DNA from: Phlegmacium glaucopus
Taxonomy: Eukaryota; Basidiomycota; Agaricomycetes; Agaricales; Cortinariaceae
DNA: 64,000 nucleotides
Direction of reading: 5' to 3'
Assembly (NCBI GenBank): GCA_015039465.1
Contig: MU130533.1
Coordinates: forward strand, 677,594-741,593
Under the pieces are notes generated by a model that worked only from the letters and a program-made list of their open reading frames with translations, was not told where the DNA came from and did not search any database. Of this stretch, positions 23,330 through 36,300 are shown piece by piece. Every line of letters starts with the position of its first letter. Positions within the stretch are counted from its first letter, which is position 1. The position numbers were made by a program, and so were the translations under genes.

Positions 23330-24620
23330 GCGAACTCCTACAATCAAACAATGTAACTCTTACCGAGACCACACTCGCTGGCACCCGTTGGTACGTACAC
23401 TTATCCAGGTGCTCGAATCCGCCTGGGACATACCGCAGCGCACTACGACGAAGCGGCTGCACGGTTTGAAGGCTTCTCGCGTCCCATCCTTCAAGAACGA
23501 TACGGGCCCTAACAACGAGGAGTTTTGGGGATCCAATGCTGAGAAAAGACCAGAGAATGATGGAAAGCTCTGCGACAAGGCTTTTGCTAATTATCACGAG
23601 CAAGATCTCCTCGTTCCGATGCAAAATGATGAGGGTAGATTTGAACACGTTCTATTCGGTGACAGATAGTCGAGAAATAAACCAGAAGGCGCGATTCAAC
23701 TACTATTCATCGTCTATCCAGTGCGCACAGCTGGCATATTTTGGAATCGCACAAACAGAAGATCTAGAACAGGTGTGAGGAGTATAGGGGGTAAAGGTCG
23801 CCGATTTGCTTTGAACTTTTGTCCATTACTTTGATGATGAAGCTCGGTAGCCTTCCCATCTAAGCCCCGAAATAATATGGTGACTAGTTTCAGGACGAGC
23901 TATTCCTTTTGGCAGAAGTATGATAGATATAGGTTCGCTATGTCTTCGTTCTGAGGAGGACCTGCCGTCGCCAATGTAGAGCTACCTGCTCCGCTGACCT
24001 GGGGCGTGATAAAAGGTTTACATTTGCAGGATATTCGGTACTGGGCAAAGCAACCCGGGACCCTTCATCTTGACGGCACGCTAACAATCGGCTTCTGTTA
24101 CCCCAATCAGAACGACTCTACTGGGTCGCCTTACTGGCGTTGCGAATCTTTGTCACGCTTGCCTTGCCCGAGACCCACTCATCCATTTTAGGTGACAGGA
24201 AGAACCACATCTGGAGGCGTTGAAAGGGACATTAAAGGCTCTGAATCTCTTCATGTGATATCTGCACTCCTATCTCCTATCGCCCGGCCAGCGGTGTTCG
24301 TATCCTGTCAAGCAAAGTGTGGCCAAATACAGAATATTCGTCTGCATTTGACTATAGCGTACTCGTAGGCAGTGGTATTCTAGAGGAACTTGCCGGTGAT
24401 AACTTAGCGCTGAGCGACAACAATGGTGAAACATGGAAATGCCGGCGGGAGACCAGAGCGGCTAGAATTGAGAATGGAAGATGGCTACGGTCAATGTGGT
24501 ACCCATGGAAGTAGAGACGTAGTTGATTTCGCCTTAAGAGGATTCCCCAATGCGGCATATCACAGAATCAAAACTGGTCAAAAAATTTCTTCTGCAGCTG
24601 GAGCGGTCCACGGGAGATAA
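23330..24620 (+). pseudogene. Decayed DUF2264-family gene (GH154-type fold)
   Basis: Family blocks appear in order but in shifting frames: [11 protein letters not shown] (23360), [20 protein letters not shown] with EGFSRPI (about 23407), then a stop; AYFGIAQTED (about 23730); [18 protein letters not shown] and GSPYW (about 24055-24140); [20 protein letters not shown] (about 24330); [16 protein letters not shown] (about 24405); RSMWYPWK followed by a stop (about 24490-24515); and [18 protein letters not shown] in another frame. [14 protein letters not shown], [12 protein letters not shown]...SPYW and [12 protein letters not shown] are diagnostic of DUF2264 proteins, some of which are glycoside hydrolases (GH154). 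Stops and frame changes between blocks cannot all be introns, so I call it dead. Confidence 0.72.
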
Positions 24621-24919
24621 GGGTAGTAGTTTCGAGGGGGGAGGAGCTACTTCGTGTTGCATAGTTAATCACCGGACTCTTCGCCATTCCGAGCGTCGGA
24701 AAAGAGAAGCCTTGAGGCTTTTCAGCACCTATTGCGCGCCTGAATTTATTGACACGTGATGCGTGGCGCTCGAAATTTGACACTCAAGAGTCAACTTGAA
24801 CGTTGGAGTCGCTGTTGAACATTTTGACAGTTGAACGTTCCCACTGCAACAACGAGATTGCGCTGGGTTAGCGTTAACGATTATACTTGGATTCTTAACC
24901 ACCTGTAGTCCCTTGAGAC

Positions 24920-27900
24920 ATGAGTTATGAGCGTCACGGTCGTGGAGGAGGCTACCGAAAACGATATAACAGAGACAGAGGTGAGAAAGGGGGCTGTCGC
25001 TTAACTATCGCATTATCGACAACTTTTTGTCTTGTATAGACGACCATGATGACCGTCGCCATCAAGAAACACCTGACGAGATTCTCAAAAATGTCATTTT
25101 AAAGTTGGGGGAGGTGGTGAGTGCTTGAGCATATTCTAAGCCTATTACCCCAGAAAACTGACATGAAGCCAATCTCATTCAGGATCCTATCGAAGAACTC
25201 CCTCGAATAGAACAGCTTATTAGAGACCACGTCCCTCGAAACATTCCCAATGTTTCCGAGGCATTTCGTCTCGGGTAGGCAGGACTCTTTAATCATCCAT
25301 TCCCTAAATTTCTCATTATTTTAACGTTCACAGAGTTACCGAACAGCCTTATAAAATCCCATTTTATGCTGCTTTGCTAAGACTCCTACACAATCCTTCC
25401 GAACTCGTTATTGGAGATGAGCTTCCACTGGGAAGGCTGGTCTTGGAGGACTTTTGGAAAGGTTTTCAATCGTATCTCGATAAAGTTGCATGGAGAGAAA
25501 CGCGACTATGCGTGAGTTTGTAGAATTTCTAAATTTATACATGCCTTGTTTGACATTTCTGCCCAGATCCATTTTTTTGCTCATTTAACGGTGGCTAATT
25601 TGATATCGGCTGAATCTATGGTCTCCCTTCTTCAGTCGTTCACGGCGGTCCTGGACGAATTCGGTGTATCTCATGGTCGAGCAAAGAGGGCAGCCCTTTG
25701 TGCTGGGGAGGGTCTTATTTTCGTATGTCCCTCGATTTTTATTCTCTTCCCCAGCCTTTGACTCCGACGATAGGCCGGACCTACATTAAAAGCTCATTCT
25801 CCTACTAGTGTTGATGAAATCATCAATGCGATCCAGGCTTATGCCGATACGACGAGTCATACAAAATGGTTGGTCTCACCAACCACCAGAATTTCAAGCA
25901 ATACAATTCCCCACGAAAACACTGTCGAGGTGAATCCTTTTGGTTATTCTCCTGCTTGCAACTGACGAAACGTTTTAGCTTCTCGACAACCTGCTCACCT
26001 CTTTGATAATCCTCAATCAAAAAGATTTCGATGACGTATCTACATGCATCCCACAGCCATATAAAAAATACGACGACATTGATCCTTCTATTTTGGCACG
26101 CTACGATCTACCCGTCGTCCTGGTTCCTCCTGAAGTCATCGAACTTGATTCACTTTCTGCAGACTCAGGAGAAGAGTCCCAGGCAAAGAAGCAAGAGTGG
26201 CCAGAGTTTTTCATTCGTCTTTTCAGTAACGATGTCAGCCTTTACGATGTCCCTCACCCTCTTATTACTTACTATGTTTTCTAGATATCTCCCGACACAA
26301 ACAGTCCACCAGGGTATATAGTGCGGACTGCTCTCCTTGACATACTTGATATCTTCGAGGTCAACCGCAAAGAATGTGCTCGATTGTTGCTCGAATATCC
26401 GAAATGGAATTTACCTGGAACTTTTAAACCAAAACCTGGAGCAACTGCCGTAGTAGATCCAGTCCCTGGAAAAGATTGGCAGTTGGAGAGTACCATTATT
26501 GAGGTTGGGTTTTCCAAACCCTGTTTCTAATGAATTATGTTTCTAATTTGCTTGGTTACAGTCGGTTCTAGGAGCTTATCTGATCCTGCCTGAATCAAAC
26601 AAAAAGTCGATCTATTACATTGCCCTCATCACTGAATTGTGCAAATTGTCACCATCCACTGTCGGGCCAGCTGTTGGAAAGTCGATTCGCAAACTGTATA
26701 ATTCATTGTCAGAAGGTCTTGATGTTGAAGCTGCGCGACGCTTTGCAGAATGGTTTGCGGTGCATATGAGTAATTTTGGGTTCCAATGGGTGTGGAAGGA
26801 ATGGTATGTTCTAAAGCAGCTTGTTTCGGATAAGGTGCTAATATAGATGAATTTTAGGCTTCCTGATCTTTCGTTGCCTGTTCAACATCCCCGTCGTGCA
26901 TTCATGCGAAGAGCCGTGGAATTTGAAATACGTTTGTCGTACCACGATCGTATCATGAAAACGCTTCCAGAGTCTATGCAGTCATCAGATGCATACATAA
27001 TCTCAGAACAAGCGCCTGGTCCTGCTTATGAGTATGAGGATATCAGTGAGTTCCCCTCCCCTATTGTTTCAAGCCAAAATACTTAAGTACGATCAAGGTA
27101 ATCCCCATCATGATGCTGCCCAAGCTGTTCTCAATCTCTTGCGTGGTCGGCCTGCTATCGACGCTGCTATCTCCCACCTCGAGTCCTTGAAAAGTACTCT
27201 CGAACTATCTGAAGAAGGCCATGTAAATGTCGACTCTATCGTCAGATCCATCGTTGTCCAATCTCTTCTTCATATCGGTTCTCGTTCATTCTCCCATTTC
27301 CTCAACGCCATCGAACGTTTCCTGCCCATTCTACGTTACTTGTCTAGCGGTGGAGTGTCGAGTGCAGGTGGCAGTGGCAACTCAGAGGCCAAAGCCGATA
27401 TTCTCACCGCCGCTGCAGCCTTCTGGAAGTACAACAGACAGATGGTTGCTATTGTCTTCGACAAACTCATGCAATATCAGATTGTAGATCCGACTGATGT
27501 GGTTGGGTGGACGTTCCTGAACGGGGTGGTGATTGGACAGCTGGCTGAACTTGCTGGGCCTATGAATTTAAGTGCGTTTGAATGGGATTTGTTGAGGGGT
27601 GCTATAGATAAAGCAAATGGAAGGGTGACGATTGCGAGAAGAAAGGTCACTGCTCTACGGAAGGATGATGACGATACACGTGCCCGAGTTAAGGCCAGTG
27701 TTGATGAGACTATGGATGTTGACCCAGAGCCGAAAGGTAAGTTTTCTCATTCGTTTACTAAGTCATTTTTTACTTATTATTAACAGAAGAAACTGAACAA
27801 CCGCAAGTCGACAATCCGGCTTTGACGACGGCTCTTAAAGCCGTCTCAAGTCTAACAAAGGAGCAAAAGGCTGCTCTGTCGCGAACCCTTGAAGGATTCG

Positions 27901-28258
27901 TTTCGTGCCTTGCACCGTCACCTGCCGACCCACATCCAAATCCCCATGCTCGTACTGTTATATCTGAAGCTGCATGGAATAACCGAGCTAATTGGGGTAG
28001 AGATGAATGGAACGCATGGGAAACTTGGGGTTGGTATCGTCAATTCTGCAGAGCGGTCAGTATCAACAAGCCTTCCTCTCTCCTCACTGAATTGGCTAGC
28101 TTACAAGTTACGTTTTTATGTTCTAGTATGCACCTTATCTATGCACCTACGCAACGACTTTATACACCATTTCGTTCGCCAAGTTCGAACAAACGAAGGA
28201 TCCGGCTGCAGATTTGCTCAAGATGATATGGAATGTTGCTACTGGGCAAGATGCTTGA
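24920..28258 (+). CDS. CBP80: Nuclear cap-binding complex large subunit (CBP80/NCBP1)
   Basis: Scaffold of the nuclear cap-binding complex, which binds capped pre-mRNA with CBP20 and recruits export, processing and decay factors. Thirteen exons (24920-24980, 25040-25116, 25183-25274, 25334-25511, 25567-25722, 25774-25929, 25979-26233, 26285-26503, 26562-26803, 26858-27045, 27074-27736, 27787-28055, 28127-28258) sum to 895 residues, a little longer than the human protein (790). The N-terminus is basic (YERHGRGGGYRKRYNRDR). MIF4G helices follow: KIPFYAALLRLLHN, WRETRLCIHFFAHLTVANLI and HGRAKRAALCAGEG. Later conserved blocks include FAEWFAVHMSNFGFQWVWKE, PRRAFMRRAVEFEIRLSYHD, KYNRQMVAIVFDKLMQYQIV and DPTDVVGWTF. 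It is followed, in the same direction, by ESF2 and ARS2. Confidence 0.93.
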
Positions 28259-28480
28259 GTACGGATGTACAATTAGTCCAGACCTAATAACTTCGACGTT
28301 GTAATTTATTGCGTCAATTTTATCATCATTTCTTCCTTGCACCTTGTTTGTCATTGTTTGTCATGACCCTTGGATTTTTTTAAGAATAGGCGCCTCAAAA
28401 CGGTTGTTGCTAGCTGCGATCTAGTTTTGCACTCACTAGTACGTTCAGGCCTCCTATTGCAGAAGCTGAAAACTTATTTC

Positions 28481-29436
28481 ATGGCGGGAAACACTCAGAA
28501 GGCCCAGGTACCCGCTTTGGATGAGTTACCCGAACCTGGACCTTCTCGCGTTCAAAGGGACAGTGAAAGTGCCGAATCTTCAGATTATTCAGGTTCTGAG
28601 GAAGAAGGAGAAGAAGGAGATGAAGGAGATGAAATAAGAGCTTCCCCGAATGACCCTGCAGAAGGAATGGACCCCGAAGGCTTTGCCGGGGAGAAGATAT
28701 TAAAACCTCTTACACCAGAAGCTCTGGCCGCGTTCCAAGTGGCTCAAAATCGGGCTGGGGTCATCTATATCTCGAGGATACCTCCCGGCATGCGGCCTAC
28801 TAAAGTTCGTCATTTGATGAGCGCATACGGAGATATTGGTAGAGTATATCTACAACAAGAAGGTATGTTATATTTTTTTCATTCAATCACTAGGGTACAA
28901 CTGATCATTTTTCTAGACGCAAAGCGTGCTTATCTGCGTCGTAAATATACATCTACCAAAAAACCACATTATACAGAAGGTTGGGTCGAATTTAAGGACA
29001 AGAAGGTTGCCCGTTCGGTGGCTGAGATGCTTAATGCTCAACCTATAGGAGGAAAAAAAGGCACACGGTGGCGAGATGATATCTGGACGATGAAATACCT
29101 TCCGAGGTTCAAATGGAATATGCTGACGGAACAAGTCGGTATGTCATCTTTTTTTTCCATTGGTTATTCAAGTTAAACGTCAATTTTACAGCACATGAAG
29201 CTGCGGTGCATGCTGCTAAATTGCGTGTGGAGCTTTCACAATCCAAGGCCGAGCAACAAGCGTATTTGAAGAATGTGGAACTTGCACGGGTATTGGATAA
29301 GCGAGTAGCGAAGAAAAGAGAAAAGGGAGAAGAGTTTGAATTGAAGACGAGGAAGCGATCAAACGATGGGGAAGAGATTGGAGGTAGAACGAAGAAGAAG
29401 GTCAATGTGGATGATATCTTGAGTGGTGTATTTTAG
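28481..29436 (+). CDS. ESF2: Esf2/ABT1-like pre-rRNA processing protein
   Basis: Nucleolar RRM protein of the small-subunit processome, known in yeast to stimulate the helicase Dbp8. Three exons (28481-28862, 28917-29138, 29192-29436) give 282 residues. The N-terminus is acidic ([13 protein letters not shown]). The atypical RRM starts at [20 protein letters not shown] and [13 protein letters not shown], and continues across intron 1 to [40 protein letters not shown] and [18 protein letters not shown] are hallmark blocks of Esf2/ABT1. The C-terminus is a charged coiled coil. The ATG at 28481 is preferred over an in-frame upstream ATG at 28370, because the segment between lacks family similarity. 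The spacing to CBP80 is 222 bp. Confidence 0.9.
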
Positions 29437-29707
29437 TTACGCACGGGCCCCAAATTGAATCTCCGCTTTAAATGAAATATGAGAGTGTGCAAGTGCTGAG
29501 AGACTTTTTCCATCGCGAACACTGTTGAGCGTGTTGAAAGCAGAGTTGAGCTCATCGTTGAAGCCAACATCCACGCTTAGTGTCGTGATCCCAAGAGGTC
29601 TGTGCTTCACTATGCTCGACCTCTCTCTCGCAGGCTCTGATAAGCCGTCGTTGTAATGTTCCGCTTCTCTTTATACTTCACTGCAGTTCTTTTGCTCCTT
29701 TTAAAAG

Positions 29708-32700
29708 ATGTCCTGGTCTTCAACATATCCTCCTCCACCCCGTCGCTCTCGTTCTCGTTCTCCACGTGGCGGATATTCATCCAGACCCCCTTACCCTGAC
29801 TCTTATTCAGAACCATACAGAGATTGGGATTCTTATGACAGGGATCGAGGATGGGTAGGCTACGAGCGAGACCGCGTCCCATACGAATATGGAAGACGTG
29901 GAAGAAGTCGCACTCCTCCCCCTCCTTCCGAAGAGAGTTTGTCACTTTTTCTCTTCCCATCCACGACAACACCTGCTGACGTTTATTCTGGTTTAGTGAG
30001 CAGAAAGCGGCGACGGTCGATGTCACCATACGACAGAGAAAGATACGACCCTCGACCTCGATACGATGACTACGGTTTGCTCTTACTTTCTAAATTCTTT
30101 TCATTTTCTGTTTCTCAACACTATTCACAGATTCTCACTCGCGTTATGGATATTCTACGTCTCCACGTCGACACTCAGGGCCTTACCCACCAGCTGGAAG
30201 AAGAGTGCCGCCTCCTGATCCCCACACTTTTGACTACCCAGCGTCATTGAAACAATATGCTGACTGGTTTCGCTATTTTTACCCTGCTCAAGCAACGGAC
30301 GAAGACAACGCCGACAAAGCTGCAGAACAAGAAGCAGGCGACGGTTCCAAACCTCGCAATGGTATAAAAAGCAAGTGGGAAAAATACAAGAAAGATTTTG
30401 CTGCGACTCAGGTCAGCACTCTCACTTCTTTGATTGCATTCTTGTATCATATCCTGCCGTGTTCTTTCGTTATCCATGTCCATCGAGTTCGAGCACCCAG
30501 GCTAAAATGTGTTACGTATTGTAGCTTCAGACAATGTTTGAACACCATAGGAAATCGCCTTGGTTTGCCGAAAAATATGATCCAACACCAGAATACGAAA
30601 ATTTACGCGCTCGTGTAAGAAAAGAGGGTTGGAAAGGACGTCTCAATACCTTCCTTGACGATATCGAGTCGGGAAAATTTGACCTCGATGTGAATGAAAA
30701 TGATGTCGAACCGACATCTCCCATAAAGGACAGTACGGGTGCTGAGGGTGCGCCAGATGCCAACGGTGACACAGCTCCCATTTCGTCGGAAGAAGTCAAG
30801 CCTGTTATAGGTGGAGACGACGACATGCAATTCAACGTCGACGTCGATGAAGAGTCGGGAGACCATGATGCTCCGCGCGCCGAAACTAATGGAAAGTCTT
30901 CAGTCGATAACCGACGTAACACCCGAGGTGAAGAAGTCTCTGTTCCTCCTGAGGGAAATCAAGTCATGATCCGTACCATTCCTCCCGACATTGGCCGCGT
31001 AAAATTGGAGGAAGTGGGTTATTTTTTATATTGTCTCAAATTAACAATGCGCTTATTGTTTCTTTTCAAGGCCTGTTCGAGGATCCCTGGTTATATTTAT
31101 CTGGCTTTGGGCGATCCTCTTCAGAAGCGCAACTACTATCGAGCAGGTTGGCTCAGGTTTCGAGACGATGCTGATATGGCAGCTGTCATTGCTGAGTTGT
31201 CAGAGAAGAAGGTGATACTTCTGAATGCTCGTCTTTTTTTTTACACACCCCTAATAAGGTTCCTATCTAAAAGATTGAAGGATTTAAATTACACGTAACG
31301 CATAACATTCGGCCATTCGTGAACAGAATACGTTATGCGCCGGAAGTCGCAAGTAGGCCCGACAGACTAGCGAAAGACCTTGCAAATGCCAAAATACTTG
31401 CGACTTTATTGGAAGAGGAGGCCGCAAAACTGCGCAGTGTTAAATTACCATTACCGCCGCCAGCTTTTGCCAACGGTGATGATGCTGGAGTGAAAACAGA
31501 AGAAAATCCCGATGCTACTATGGCTCCTCCTTGCGACGAGGATGAAGAATCTGAGCCGAAGGAACGAGGCAGCGATGCGGTTGAGCGAAGAATCGAAAAA
31601 GTCATGGCGGATTTGCGTGAGCAGGGTGTCATAGATGTGAATGATGAAAAGGCATATGAAGAGAAGAAGGTTTGTTTTTGGTATTCTTATTTCTGAGTTG
31701 TTTCCTGATTCTTATCTTGGGGTTCTTTTTTTTGCAGGTGGTGGTGTCGCTTGATATGTACCTTACGTATCTTCGAGCTGCATTCCACACATGCTATTAC
31801 TGCGCTGTTGTTACTGATCACCTTGAAGAATTGCAGCGTAAATGTTTAAAGCATGCGAGGAAACCCTTATCGAAGATGTTGCTTGACGAGTTGAAAGCTG
31901 CGGAAGCGGAGAAAGTTGAGAAGGAGAGGAAAAGCAAGGATAAGGAGAATGATATCCTTGATGATGACAAAGAGAAGAATAAGGAAAAAGAAAGGGAGAG
32001 TAACGGGAAGCAGGGCAAGCACAATGACTCAAGGGACTGGAAGCGTAATGGTTTGTTTAACTTTGTTCCATGTGTGATAAATATCAAGGTACTTATTCGG
32101 TTTTAGATGAGCGATGGCTTGACTGGCTTGATTCCAAGGTCGCGTTGTTGATTAACCGAGATGGTGTAGATCCTCGTGTTTATGGAGGCAAAAGTGACGA
32201 GGAGTAAGCTTTTTTTCCAGCTTCTTGTTCTTCGCTTTCTTACGTCTTGTTTAGAGAATTGACCAAAGCTGTTGAACCTTATATCAAGCAAGAAGATGAG
32301 GGTAAATTCAGGTGTAAGACGTGTCAGAAACTATTCAAAGCAACATCATTTGTTGAGAAACATATTGCGAATAAGCACCCTGAGCTTGTCAAGCAGCTTG
32401 ATGAGGTGAGTCCTATTTTTTGGGGTTCAAATGATATTCTTTTTAGTTATGTAATTTTGACAGATTCCGTACTTCAATAATTTTGCCCTGGATCCTCATC
32501 GTATTCAACCTTTGGTCCATCCACCTTCAACTCTCGGAAATAGCAGTCAAGCTCCTCCACCTCAAGCGTATGGTATCCAAGGACCTTCTCCGTATTTTGC
32601 AGGTGGAGATCATGGACGAGGCGGACCCTATTACGGCGGGAATGCGACATTCCCGCCTGGCAGCTACCCACCTCCTTATCACAATGGTCATTGGGACCAT

Positions 32701-33104
32701 AATTTCCCAGGATCTGGTTATCCTTTGGCTGTGGGACATCTCCCTGCAGGGACATTACGACGTGATGATGGAGGATCGAACAGGCGGCTAAGTGATCGTA
32801 TTAGTGGGTTTGCAACCGAGATTCCTCCAGGTGCTGGGCTTCCTCCCAAGCCTACGACCGCGGCCCTTGATACTGCCCTTGCGAGTGGGAATCCTCCTGT
32901 GAGAAGAAACAGCAGAAATGCAGGTAATCAATTAACGGGTCCACCGCCGCCACCACCACCTGATGCTAAAGAAGATCCTCGAGCTGCAGCTGGAAAGAGG
33001 GTTAGCTACCATGATATGGATTTGGTTGCTGAGGTTTGTTTGATTTTATATTAAATGTTATTTTACTGACTGTATGACAGGGTGATGTTGAGTTGATGTA
33101 TTAG
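29708..33104 (+). CDS. ARS2: ARS2/SERRATE homolog (cap-binding complex partner)
   Basis: Zinc-finger scaffold that binds the nuclear cap-binding complex and directs capped transcripts to processing, export or decay. About eleven exons give roughly 900 residues. The N-terminus is Arg/Ser/Tyr rich (RRSRSRSPRGG). The domain opening PHTFDYPASLKQYADWFRYF is conserved in ARS2. Further blocks are EHHRKSPWFAEKYDP, NQVMIRTIPPDIGRVKLEE, RAGWLRFRDDADM, IEGFKLHVTHNIRPFVNRIR, DMYLTYLRAAFHTCYYCAV and DERWLDWLDSKVALLINRDG. The C2H2 finger reads FRCKTCQKLFKATSFVEKHI plus ANKH. After it comes a Gly/Pro-rich tail and a tiny last exon (33081-33104) encoding GDVELMY. It lies downstream of CBP80 with only ESF2 between, in the same direction. 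Confidence 0.92.
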
Positions 33105-33328
33105 TTCTATCTACATAGGGTCTGAATGAAATATTTTGAGAATTTTGTTTGTTTGTTCTGGTTTGAGATACAGCCGCGCGCAACCGCGCTTTGAGTCCAT
33201 AAAGCTTGCTCTGAACGGCCTTGCTTCCTGGCATCTTACCTCTAACCACCCAGCTCGTCCCGCAGGAATCTGGATTCTAGCACTCATAGGCGCAGGTCAA
33301 CTGATTTTGTCGACTCTCAGGGGGGGTG

Positions 33329-36300
33329 ATGAGTACTCATAGACTCCCTGAGTTGTGTCTAATAAATGAAGACGACTCATTCATCGGTGACCATATTCCA
33401 ATAAACTTCCCAACAAACAATAAGTTCAGTGTATCCTATGCACGCTCAGAAAGTCGTCAAAATCCGATATTGGGCGCGGCACCCTCACCACTCCAGGAAC
33501 ATTTGACTCTCAGCTCGTCAGACGGAGAACCACAAACGTCCGATGGCGAGTCGGCAGACGACGCCCCTTCTGTGTTCTTCCAAGCTGCACCTAACCTCTC
33601 CCCGACCTCGCCGAGTTATCACCCAGGTTCACGCCCCTCTGAAACCGTGAAAAGGCCGCCCCTGCCATTTTCGAGAACCCTCTCTATGCCCCTTCCATCG
33701 CAGCTCAGTCACCTCCAAAACCCACACAGACCTGAACATCCCAACTTGTATCATTCGACACCCCTCGTCCCTTCTGCGCTGTCTTCCCGAGTCCGAGAGG
33801 TATCGCTGGAGTTGGCAGACTCCATCCAGATGGTCATTCAGACCATGCTACAAATTTCACCGCCTCAAGTTCTGGATCCAGCAAAAGAACGATTTTCCGC
33901 ATGTTCCCTTTCAGTTCCAACGTCATCCATGTCCGCCATGTTCACCGCCATAAAAAATATCAATTATCTATCCGCGAATATGCTATCTTTTTGTGAGCAG
34001 CCGAGTCTGCTATCCGGGGGTCTTCCTTCGACAGAACATATTTCTATTACAGCAATGCATAACGAATTCGATATTGGAGAGATGCTTCAATGTCTAGGGG
34101 ATGCGTTAAGTGGAGCTGCTGCGCAGGTTGGAGCTGATTTGGTTCTCTACCACGGCAATATTGGTTTAAAACAAGTTTACGTTTCTGGAGATGAGAGTGC
34201 TATATCATTCGCTCTATCACATGTATGTCTTCCATCGGTCATTTCCCTCTGCTATCTGATGTGTCGGTGGTCCCACAGATCGTTCGACAAGTCTTAAACA
34301 CTGCAGAACGAGGAGACACCGTCGAACTTGGACTTTTGCTCGAGCAAGAGGCACATTTGTCGCCCATTGAGAGTTCTTCATCTTCCGGACCCGATTTTGC
34401 GCCGACAGATGATTTATTGAATGCAGCTTCGTTGGAAGACGGCCCTTTAAGGTGTATAATCCGAATATCACATAAATATGCTCCTTCGGAAACTCATCAA
34501 GGAGAGAATCACCCGAGTGATGTAGTCACAACGGAAATTCGTCCTAAACTTTCATTCGACACGCTCTTCCTACGACGCATCCTGCGGCAAATTGATGCGA
34601 AGCTAGTCTCAGATTTGCCACCCCCCGAGTTGTTCACAAGTGGACGGACTTGTGACCTCCACATCGCACTCCAACCATTACCTACGCCTTCTTCGACACC
34701 AGTACCTGAGCTTACTGACGAAGAAGCGGAATTGAGTTTTGAACAATTGGCTTCGTTTGGGGAGAGTTTGAAGGGAAAGAGGGTGACCCTATACGCCAGT
34801 GCCGATGGATCTTTCGCACACCATCTTACAATTTACTTGACGGCTTGGGGTATGGACGTCTCTCATGTCTTGCCTGAAAGTCAAGTCGATGGCCTAGTTG
34901 ATCTACCAACGCCTTCCCCATATGAGCCTCGATCACCCTATAGTCCTTTGATTTTTTCGGAATCAGGCTCTTCGTTCAGTGCATCAGGAAAGGTTGATGC
35001 TCAAGCTGGTCCTTCATTCATCTGCATTGACGATGATATTGACATTCTCAAAGAACGCCTCCAATCGTTACGCCTTAACCCCCAGCCACCGGCACCGCGA
35101 AAACGGCCTTCATTGTCAGCACATCATAGACCAAGATCTTCACCTCAAATTGCCCGTCTAATGGGTCTTAACAATGCTCATAAACAGTCAGCTCGCGTTG
35201 TCATCATGCATTTTACAAGTCTTGGCAACTACAAATTGCTCAAAGATGTCATGCAATCAATCACGGCTTCCTATACAACTACTACAAGCTTATTACCTGA
35301 AGTTATGATCATCCCCAAACCTGCTGGCCCCCGTCGCTTCTTGACTGCATTACACACAGCTGTCACACAACCAAATGTTGATCCATTCTTTTTGCCCATC
35401 GCTACATCTCCTGTGAGTCCAGGTGTACCACTAAGCACTGGATCACCCACTAGTGAACATGGCACTCCAACTTTTGTGAACAGCGGCGGATCTCCACAGA
35501 GTCAATCTCCTACCCCAAAACACTCCAATAGACCTCACGGCTCTCGAAATAATTCTGATCGCTCAACAAGATCAGGGGATGGCGTCAATAAATGTCTTGC
35601 AAATGTCTCACCATCGCCGCTTGCGTTGCCAGACAATGTCGAGTACTTCTCTGCATCAAATCAAAGACTAGGATCTTCGCCTTCTTCAGGTCTTGTCATT
35701 CAAAGTCCAGATGGTCAGCCTGCAGGAATATATTTCCATCCCCGGAGCAAGACATCGCGAACAGCGTCAAGTCAATCAATGGAGAGGGATCGAGGACAAC
35801 TCTCCATTCCGAATGCTCGCCGACCATCAACTTCACATATGGCATCTGGTGGTAAAAAGGACGATTATCTCTCAGTTTTTTCAGCTTCGCCGATGACAGA
35901 TAATGAGATAATCCCCTCTCCCTCTTCCCCGACTGCATCTGGGAAACAGTTTAACTCAATAAGCGCGCTGTCTCGCGAAATCCAATCACAACCTTCTCCT
36001 AGTATTCTCGCACCTGTCCCTCGAAAACCCTCCGGCGCATCACGGAGAGCTTCATCACCTAGCATATCACCCCCGGAAGCTACACCCTCTCAGCATGGGC
36101 TAGGCAACCGTCCTTCCGAAAGCAAGGATTCACTTGCATACCTGGCGTCTTCAAGGCAAAGAGGAAAGGTTCTCGCTTCCGATACTAACGTCGTGCCACC
36201 CATTAGCGTTTTGATAGTCGACGGTACGCTATGTTTTCTTTTGATGTGTATTTGAAACTGTTTCTGTAACTCATGAGATTTTTGTAGACAATCCTATCAA

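Noticed and set aside
22968..23648. 226-codon minus-strand open frame
   Set aside because: It runs antisense to recognisable DUF2264 blocks on the plus strand and has no protein-like motif of its own.
28370..28480. Upstream in-frame start for ESF2
   Set aside because: The added 37 residues lack family similarity and look like 5' untranslated sequence; the ATG at 28481 gives the expected acidic N-terminus.
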